NCBI RefSeq assembly: GCF_900142985.1
Contig: NZ_LT670849.1
Span: forward strand, 3,922,501 to 3,986,500
Direction of reading: 5' to 3'
Source: Bradyrhizobium erythrophlei
GTDB lineage: Bacteria; Pseudomonadota; Alphaproteobacteria; Rhizobiales; Xanthobacteraceae
Length of the DNA: 64,000 nt
The translations under genes and the position numbers were made by a program. Shown piece after piece: positions 59,223 to 64,000 of the stretch (position 1 is the first letter of the stretch; every line of letters starts with the position of its first letter). The notes beneath the pieces were generated by a model that was not told the DNA's origin, did no database searches, and saw only the letters and a program-made list of their open reading frames with translations.

Positions 59223-60257
59223 ATGAGCATGGCCCCGCCAACCGATCCTTCAAAGTCAGTTGCCGGCATCGGGCCGGAGCGCGTCGGCGTGCTGCTGGTC
59301 AATCTCGGCACGCCCGATACCGCCGACACGCGCGGCGTTCGCGTCTACCTCAAGGAATTTCTCTCCGACCCGCGCGTGATCGAGAATCAGGGCCTGGTGT
59401 GGAAGCTTGTCCTCAACGGCATCATTCTGCGCACGCGTCCCAGCCGCAAGGCCCGCGACTACCGCAAGATCTGGAACACCGAGAAAAATGAATCGCCACT
59501 CGCCACCATCACGCGGGCGCAGTCCGAAAAACTCGCCGCCGATATCGCGGGCGACCGCGTCGTGGTCGACTGGGCGATGCGCTACGGCAACCCCTCGATC
59601 TCTTCGCGGGTCAACGCACTGACCGCGCAGGGCTGCGATCGCCTGCTGGTCATGCCGCTCTATCCGCAATATTCGGCAGCGACCTCGGCAACGGTGTGTG
59701 ACGAGGTCTTTCGCGTGCTCGCGTCCATGCGCGCGCAGCCGACCTTGCGGGTAACGCCGCCCTATTACGACGACGCTGCCTATGTCGAAGCGCTCGCCGT
59801 CTCGATCGAGGCGCACCTGAAAGGTCTCTCGTTTCAGCCTGACGTCATCGTCGCGTCATTTCACGGCATGCCGAAAAAATATGTCGAGAAGGGCGATCCC
59901 TATGAACGCCAGTGCATGGCGACGGTGGAAGCGCTGCGCAAACGCCTGAACCTCGAGCCAGCGAAACTGCTGCTCACCTTTCAGTCGCGTTTCGGCTTCG
60001 ATGAATGGCTTCAGCCCTATACCGACAAGACCATGGAACGGCTGGCCAAGGATGGCGTGCGCCGTGTTGCCGTCGTCACGCCCGGCTTTGCCGCCGACTG
60101 CCTGGAAACGCTGGAAGAAATCGCGCAGGAAAATGCCGAGATTTTCCAGCATCATGGCGGCGAGCAATTTTCCTTCATTCCCTGCCTGAACGACAGCGAA
60201 GTCGGCATGGACATGATCCGCCAGCTGGTTTTGCGCGAGCTCCAGGGCTGGATCTAA
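59223..60257 (+). CDS. hemH: Ferrochelatase
   Basis: A 344-residue ferrochelatase inserting Fe(II) into protoporphyrin IX in the last step of heme synthesis. Signatures: VGVLLVNLGTPDTADTRGVR near the N-terminus, NPSISSRVN, MPLYPQYSAATSATVCDEVF, and the catalytic His in VIVASFHGMPKKYVEKGDPY; the late Glu/His region is HGGEQFSFIPCLNDSEVG. Starts possible upstream, but ATG 59223 is the natural N-terminus; the upstream frame runs out of a palindromic element. Flanked on both sides by pairs of CTAG elements. Confidence 0.94.
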   Translation: MSMAPPTDPSKSVAGIGPERVGVLLVNLGTPDTADTRGVRVYLKEFLSDPRVIENQGLVWKLVLNGIILRTRPSRKARDYRKIWNTEKNESPLATITRAQSEKLAADIAGDRVVVDWAMRYGNPSISSRVNALTAQGCDRLLVMPLYPQYSAATSATVCDEVFRVLASMRAQPTLRVTPPYYDDAAYVEALAVSIEAHLKGLSFQPDVIVASFHGMPKKYVEKGDPYERQCMATVEALRKRLNLEPAKLLLTFQSRFGFDEWLQPYTDKTMERLAKDGVRRVAVVTPGFAADCLETLEEIAQENAEIFQHHGGEQFSFIPCLNDSEVGMDMIRQLVLRELQGWI

Positions 60258-60385
60258 CCACTCGCTTTTCTATTTACCGAACCCTACATCTTGTAATGGC
60301 GACCAAGTAAAAGGGTTTGCCGTTGCTTGCGAACGATTGGCGTTTGCGAGACGCGGCGTTTTCGCGCTTTCAGCGCTATTTGCCG

Positions 60386-60462
60386 CTAGTGTCCCGGTTC
60401 TGACATTCGTATTTTTTTCGCAGCAGGCACTTTTACGAATGTCAGAACCAAAGGGACACTAG
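60386..60462. repeat. CTAG palindromic element R9
   Basis: 77 bp beginning CTAGTGTCCCGGTTCTGACA and ending AAGGGACACTAG; inner arms TTCTGACATTCGT and ACGAATGTCAGAA. Paired with R10 13 bp away. Confidence 0.9.
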
Positions 60463-60475
60463 TAACGATATAATT

Positions 60476-60553
60476 CTAGTGTGGCTTTGACTCTGACCTT
60501 CCTTCGAGGAGTTCGGGGCCGCACTGAAAGGAACGTCAGTGTCGCCACACTAG
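60476..60553. repeat. CTAG palindromic element R10
   Basis: 78 bp beginning CTAGTGTGGCTTTGACTCTG and ending GTCGCCACACTAG; inner arms related to R7 (AAAGGAACGTCAG). Its right end abuts the ribosome-site region of the SPFH gene (AGGAG at 60552). Confidence 0.88.
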
Positions 60554-60562
60554 GAGATTTGT

Positions 60563-61558
60563 ATGACCGGTTTCGACATCTTCGCTATTGCGCTTGTCCT
60601 GTTGGTGATCTTCACCCTGTTCGCCGGCGTCAAGACCGTGGGGCAAGGCTATAACTGGACCGTCGAACGCTTCGGCAAATACACCCGCACGCTGTCGCCG
60701 GGGTTGAACATCATCGTTCCCTACTTCGACCGCGTCGGCCGCAAGATGAACATGATGGAGCAGGTGATCAACATTCCCGAGCAGGAAGTAATCACCAAGG
60801 ACAATGCCACGGTGACGGCCGACGGCGTCGCGTTCTTCCAGGTGTTCGACGCCGCAAAGGCGAGCTACGAAGTCTCCAACCTCGAACAGGCGATCATCGT
60901 GCTGACCATGACCAACATCCGCTCGGTGATGGGCGCGATGGACCTCGACCAGGTGCTCTCGCACCGTGACGAGATCAACGAGCGCCTGCTGCGTGTGGTC
61001 GACGCCGCGGTGTCGCCCTGGGGCTTGAAGGTCAACCGGATCGAGATCAAGGACATCGTGCCGCCGGCCGACCTCGTCGAAGCGATGGGCCGGCAGATGA
61101 AGGCCGAGCGCGTCAAGCGCGCCGACATCCTGCAGGCCGAGGGTCAGCGCCAGTCGGAAATCCTGCGCGCGGAGGGCGCCAAGCAGGGCCAGATATTGCA
61201 GGCCGAGGGCCGGAAGGAGGCCGCGTTCCGTGACGCCGAGGCGCGCGAGCGCTCCGCCGAGGCCGAGGCCAAGGCGACGCAGATGGTGTCGGAAGCGATC
61301 GCCAAGGGCGACGTCGCCGCGCTGAACTATTTTATCGCCGACAAATACATCAAGGCGTTCGGCCAACTGGCGGATTCGCCGAACCAGAAGGTCATCATGC
61401 TGCCGATCGAGGCGGCGAGCCTGCTGGGCTCGCTCGCCGGTATCGGCGAGATCGCGAAAGCGACCTTCGGCGAGAGCGCGCTATCGGCGCAGGCCGCCGC
61501 GCGCCGCGCCTCGGTGCCGACATCAGGTAATCCTCCGCCGGTGCCGCCAGCGGTGTAA
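60563..61558 (+). CDS. SPFH/Band 7 family membrane protein (QmcA/stomatin-like)
   Basis: A 331-residue protein: N-terminal membrane anchor ([20 protein letters not shown]), the SPFH domain ([40 protein letters not shown]), and an Ala/Glu coiled coil at about 190-250. These proteins form oligomers at membrane microdomains and influence protease and quality control. It is directly upstream of a NfeD gene (15 bp), the standard SPFH-NfeD pair. Confidence 0.92.
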   Translation: MTGFDIFAIALVLLVIFTLFAGVKTVGQGYNWTVERFGKYTRTLSPGLNIIVPYFDRVGRKMNMMEQVINIPEQEVITKDNATVTADGVAFFQVFDAAKASYEVSNLEQAIIVLTMTNIRSVMGAMDLDQVLSHRDEINERLLRVVDAAVSPWGLKVNRIEIKDIVPPADLVEAMGRQMKAERVKRADILQAEGQRQSEILRAEGAKQGQILQAEGRKEAAFRDAEARERSAEAEAKATQMVSEAIAKGDVAALNYFIADKYIKAFGQLADSPNQKVIMLPIEAASLLGSLAGIGEIAKATFGESALSAQAAARRASVPTSGNPPPVPPAV

Positions 61559-61573
61559 GACGAGGGCATATCC

Positions 61574-62020
61574 ATGAACGGGATCTTCGTTACCCTGGGT
61601 ACCTGGAACTGGCTGATCTTCGGCGTCATCATGATGGCGCTGGAATTGTTCGCGCCCGGCGTTTTCCTGTTCTGGCTCGGACTCGCAGCGCTGCTGACCG
61701 GGCTGATCTCATTCGCCTATGCGCCATCGTGGCAGGTCCAGATCCTGATGTTTGCGGTCTTCGCTGTTCTTGCCGTGCCGGTGTGGCGGCGCCTGGCGCG
61801 CAGCAACACGGCGGTCAGCGTCAGCAATCCCTTCCTCAACAAGCGCACGGACGCGCTGGTCGGGCGCGTCTTCACGCTGGAAAAGCCCATTGTCGACGGC
61901 GCCGGCACGGTGCGGATCGACGACACCGTTTGGCGGGTTTCCGGTCCCGACGCGCCGGCGGGCAGCCGGGTGCGGATCGTGCAGGCTGACGGCGCCAGCC
62001 TGACGGTCGCTGCGGCCTGA
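61574..62020 (+). CDS. NfeD family protein
   Basis: A 148-residue short NfeD: two or three membrane segments (WLIFGVIMMALELFAPGVFL, FWLGLAALLTGLISFAYAPS, ILMFAVFAVLAVPVWRRLAR) followed by a C-terminal OB fold (LVGRVFTLEKPIVDGAGTVR, VSGPDAPAGSRVRIVQADGA). It is coupled to the SPFH protein and may control its proteolysis or assembly. Confidence 0.92.
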   Translation: MNGIFVTLGTWNWLIFGVIMMALELFAPGVFLFWLGLAALLTGLISFAYAPSWQVQILMFAVFAVLAVPVWRRLARSNTAVSVSNPFLNKRTDALVGRVFTLEKPIVDGAGTVRIDDTVWRVSGPDAPAGSRVRIVQADGASLTVAAA

Positions 62021-62021
62021 T

Positions 62022-62375
62022 CTAGCCGCACTGCTCTTTCCTCCAGCGCTCGGCGAAGCGATGGAGCGGCAGGAGTGTCCCGAGCAATTCCCGGCCCATT
62101 TGCGTTAGGCCATAACCGGCATCCGGGACAAGCGCGATAAAGCCCGCCTCGCGTAATTCTTTCAACCGCTCGTTCAGCACCGTCGGCGACGCCTCGTCGC
62201 AAGCGGCGCGCAAGCTCCGCGAGGTCATCGGCGCCTCGCGCAGCTCCCACAGAATCCGCAAACACCAGCGCCGCCCGAACAGGTCGAGCAGCACCATGAT
62301 CGGCCGTCCGCTCCGGGACCCGCGCACCCGGCCTTTGCCGACGGGTTTGCGGGAAGGTGGGGGCGGTTTCGGCAT
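62022..62375 (-). CDS. HxlR family winged-helix regulator
   Basis: A 117-residue HxlR-type protein from ATG 62375 (GGAG 5 nt upstream). The winged helix reads RWCLRILWELREAPMTSRSL, RAACDEASPTVLNERLKELREAGFIALVPDAGYGLTQMGREL. The Arg/Pro-rich N-terminus (KPVGKGRVRGSRSGRP) is an extension. It is divergent from the CMD gene at 62455; two tandem 17-bp dyads lie between them. Confidence 0.9.
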   Translation of the reverse strand: MPKPPPPSRKPVGKGRVRGSRSGRPIMVLLDLFGRRWCLRILWELREAPMTSRSLRAACDEASPTVLNERLKELREAGFIALVPDAGYGLTQMGRELLGTLLPLHRFAERWRKEQCG

Positions 62376-62402
62376 GGTCTCTCCATTTTCGTCTTGCGGC
62401 GC

Positions 62403-62419
62403 GCTACAAATAATGTAGC
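62403..62419. promoter_or_regulatory. HxlR operator candidate, dyad 1
   Basis: GCTACAAATAATGTAGC, with GCTACA/TGTAGC arms and a 5-bp spacer, in the divergent region between hxlR-like and CMD genes. Confidence 0.6.
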
Positions 62420-62424
62420 ATTTC

Positions 62425-62441
62425 GCTACTGTTATTGTAGC
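62425..62441. promoter_or_regulatory. HxlR operator candidate, dyad 2
   Basis: GCTACTGTTATTGTAGC, with GCTAC/GTAGC arms and a 7-bp spacer. Centre-to-centre distance from dyad 1 is 22 bp, about two helical turns. Confidence 0.6.
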
Positions 62442-62454
62442 ACGGAGTCCAGCC

Positions 62455-62994
62455 ATGTCGCGAATTGCCCCGCTTGAACCGCCCTATGCACCGGAAATTC
62501 AGGGCCAGTTCGACCGCATCATGCGCGGCGCGCCGCCGTTGATGCTGTTTCGGGTCATCGCCTCGAACCCGCGCGCCTGGGAAAAGTTTCGCAGCGGCAG
62601 CCTGCTGGATCGGGGTCCGCTGAGCCTGCGCGAACGCGAGATCGTCATCGACCGTACCTGTGCGCTCAATGGTTGCGAGTACGAATGGGGCGTTCACGTC
62701 GCGACGTTTGTGGAAGCCGCCCGGCTAAGCGAAGCCGAGATCCGTGCCACCGTGCGAGAAGGCGCCGATGCCGCCTGCTGGACGGATGCCGAGCGCGCAT
62801 TGCTGGCCGCGGTCGACGCCCTGCATGCGCGCTCGACGCTCAGCGACGATGAATTTTCGAAGCTCGCCTCGCACTATAGCGGCGCAAAAATCCTCGAGAT
62901 ATTTCTGCTCTGCGGCTTTTATCGCACCGTCTCATATCTGGCGAACGGACTGCGCCTGCCGCTGGAAGAAAAGGCGGCCAGGTTTCCGGGATGA
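62455..62994 (+). CDS. Carboxymuconolactone decarboxylase (CMD) family protein
   Basis: A 179-residue AhpD-like-fold protein. The usual C-x-x-C-x-x-x-H signature of the peroxidase subtype reads CEYEWGVHV: the first Cys and His are there, the second Cys is replaced. It therefore belongs to the decarboxylase-like or non-redox subtype. ATG 62455 has GGAG 7 nt upstream. Its divergent HxlR neighbour probably regulates it in response to an electrophile or aldehyde. Confidence 0.88.
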   Translation: MSRIAPLEPPYAPEIQGQFDRIMRGAPPLMLFRVIASNPRAWEKFRSGSLLDRGPLSLREREIVIDRTCALNGCEYEWGVHVATFVEAARLSEAEIRATVREGADAACWTDAERALLAAVDALHARSTLSDDEFSKLASHYSGAKILEIFLLCGFYRTVSYLANGLRLPLEEKAARFPG

Positions 62995-63003
62995 TGGCGT
63001 GAG

Positions 63004-63996
63004 CTACGCCACGCCCGCCCGCAGCAGATCGTGCATGTGGATGATGCCGACCGGCTTGCTGGCTTCGGTCACGATCAGCGCCGTGATCTTCGAGGCGTTG
63101 AGAACTTCCAGCGCTTCGCCCGCCAGCAAGGTGCTGCGGATCGTCTTGGGATTTTTCGTCATGACGTCGTCGACCACGGCCGTCATCAGGCCGGGCCCCA
63201 TGTGACGGCGCAGGTCGCCGTCGGTGACGATGCCGACCACGGCGCCGCGCGCATCGACAATGCCGACGCAGCCAAAGCCCTTCGACGTCATTTCGACGAG
63301 GGCGTCCGACATGCTTGTGCCGAGCGGCTTTAGCGGCACTGCCGCGCCGGTATGCATGATGTCACCGATATGTTTCAGCATGGCGCCGAGCTTGCCGCCG
63401 GGATGCAGCACGCTGAAATCGACCGACGTGAAGCCGCGGCCCTCCAGCAGCGCGATCGCCAGCGCATCGCCGAGCGCCAGCATCATCAGCGAGGAGGTGG
63501 TGGGCGCCAGGTTATGCGGGCAGGCCTCGCGCGCCCTCGGCAGCGCCAGCGCCACGTCGGCCGCCTGGCTCAGCGTCGAGTCGCGTTCCGCGGTCATCGC
63601 GATCAGCGGGATGCGGAACCGCTTGGCGTAGCTGATCAGCGCCTTCATCTCCGGCTGCTCGCCGGACCACGACAGCGCCAGGATGACGTCGTCGGTCGTG
63701 ATCATGCCGAGATCGCCATGGCTTGCTTCCGCCGCATGCACGAAGAAGGCAGGCGTGCCGGTGGAGGCAAAGGTCGCGGCGATCTTGCGGCTGATATGGC
63801 CGGACTTGCCAAGGCCGGTGACGATCAACCGTCCCTTGGCGCCGCGAATGAGGTCGGTGGCGCGGGCGAACGGTTCGCCGAGATCGGAGCGCAGCGCGGC
63901 TTCGATGGCGGCGATGCCGCTGCCTTCGGCTTCCAGGGTGCGTAAGGCCGACTGGACGGCGGCGGTGGCGGAATCGGTGCCGGTTGAATTGGCCAT
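63004..63996 (-). CDS. kdsD: Arabinose-5-phosphate isomerase (KpsF/GutQ type)
   Basis: A 330-residue isomerase converting D-ribulose 5-phosphate to D-arabinose 5-phosphate, the first step of Kdo synthesis for lipopolysaccharide. An N-terminal SIS domain (GKSGHISRKIAATFASTGTP, VHAAEASHGDLGMITTDDVI, LALSWSGEQPEMKALISYAK) is followed by tandem CBS domains (VPLKPLGTSMSDALVEMTSK; KNPKTIRSTLLAGEALEVLN). The start codon is 4 bp from the window end, so its ribosome site and promoter are outside. Confidence 0.94.
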   Translation of the reverse strand: MANSTGTDSATAAVQSALRTLEAEGSGIAAIEAALRSDLGEPFARATDLIRGAKGRLIVTGLGKSGHISRKIAATFASTGTPAFFVHAAEASHGDLGMITTDDVILALSWSGEQPEMKALISYAKRFRIPLIAMTAERDSTLSQAADVALALPRAREACPHNLAPTTSSLMMLALGDALAIALLEGRGFTSVDFSVLHPGGKLGAMLKHIGDIMHTGAAVPLKPLGTSMSDALVEMTSKGFGCVGIVDARGAVVGIVTDGDLRRHMGPGLMTAVVDDVMTKNPKTIRSTLLAGEALEVLNASKITALIVTEASKPVGIIHMHDLLRAGVA

Positions 63997-64000
63997 CAGC

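Overview
The window looks like a chromosomal segment of a Bradyrhizobium-type alphaproteobacterium (Rhizobiales). Reasons: high G+C with strong third-position G/C bias, a complete coxMNOP-type alternative cytochrome c oxidase operon, a homospermidine synthase / ornithine decarboxylase locus, an initiator tRNA with the C1-A72 mismatch, and palindromic intergenic repeats of the kind scattered through that genus (a family with CTAG ends, and another built on TCATGCCCGGG/CCCGGGCATGA). The species cannot be fixed from sequence alone.

Layout. (1) 1-7.7 kb: mostly minus-strand catabolic-type enzymes (SAF-domain dehydrogenase, phytanoyl-CoA dioxygenase-like protein, GST, FAH hydrolase, two paralogous metallo-beta-lactamase hydrolases, an SDR) plus ogt on the plus strand. 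(2) 7.7-9.6 kb: cvpA and an SDR, divergent around two palindromic repeats, then tRNA-fMet. (3) 9.66-23.86 kb: an accessory segment between tRNA-fMet and a 44-nt tRNA-fMet remnant. It holds small proteins, a TetR-controlled EmrAB/outer-membrane-factor efflux operon with three copies of one operator, a Cys-rich secreted protein, an isochorismatase-like protein without its cysteine, an AraC regulator, a DUF3050 protein, an intact IS1182-family element inserted in the loop of a transcription terminator, and a divergent SDR/TetR pair. (4) 24-31 kb: DUF2189 membrane protein, then the coxMNOP + subunit IV operon followed by GYD-domain and small proteins. (5) 31-33.3 kb: membrane protein, Bug-type binding protein, small protein. 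(6) 33.7-40.1 kb: acyl-CoA synthetase, GNAT-like protein, free-standing acyl carrier protein, adenylate-forming ligase and ketoreductase-type SDR, an orphan mini biosynthetic cluster, then a cyclase-like DUF3095 protein. (7) 40.2-42.5 kb: DUF2147, GNAT, Fe-superoxide dismutase, CrcB. (8) 42.5-47.4 kb: zinc locus with a perfect Zur-type palindrome, His-rich small protein, znuCBA, a COG0523 GTPase and a WD40 protein. (9) 47.5-54.6 kb: Pro-rich protein, acetoacetate decarboxylase, then the polyamine locus (homospermidine synthase, RidA, GNAT, ornithine decarboxylase) with a roughly 500-nt leader. (10) 54.7-64 kb: M3 peptidase, DUF1007 + NicO metal exporter, MAPEG, hemH flanked by paired palindromes, SPFH/NfeD pair, HxlR/CMD divergent pair and kdsD.

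Functional links. Ornithine decarboxylase makes putrescine for homospermidine synthase. ZnuABC, the COG0523 GTPase and the His-rich small protein form a zinc-starvation unit. The efflux operon appears to be under one TetR repressor that also reaches the two genes after it. coxMNOP encodes all core subunits of an aa3-type oxidase. All functional assignments come from reading motifs and gene context; no database search was possible.
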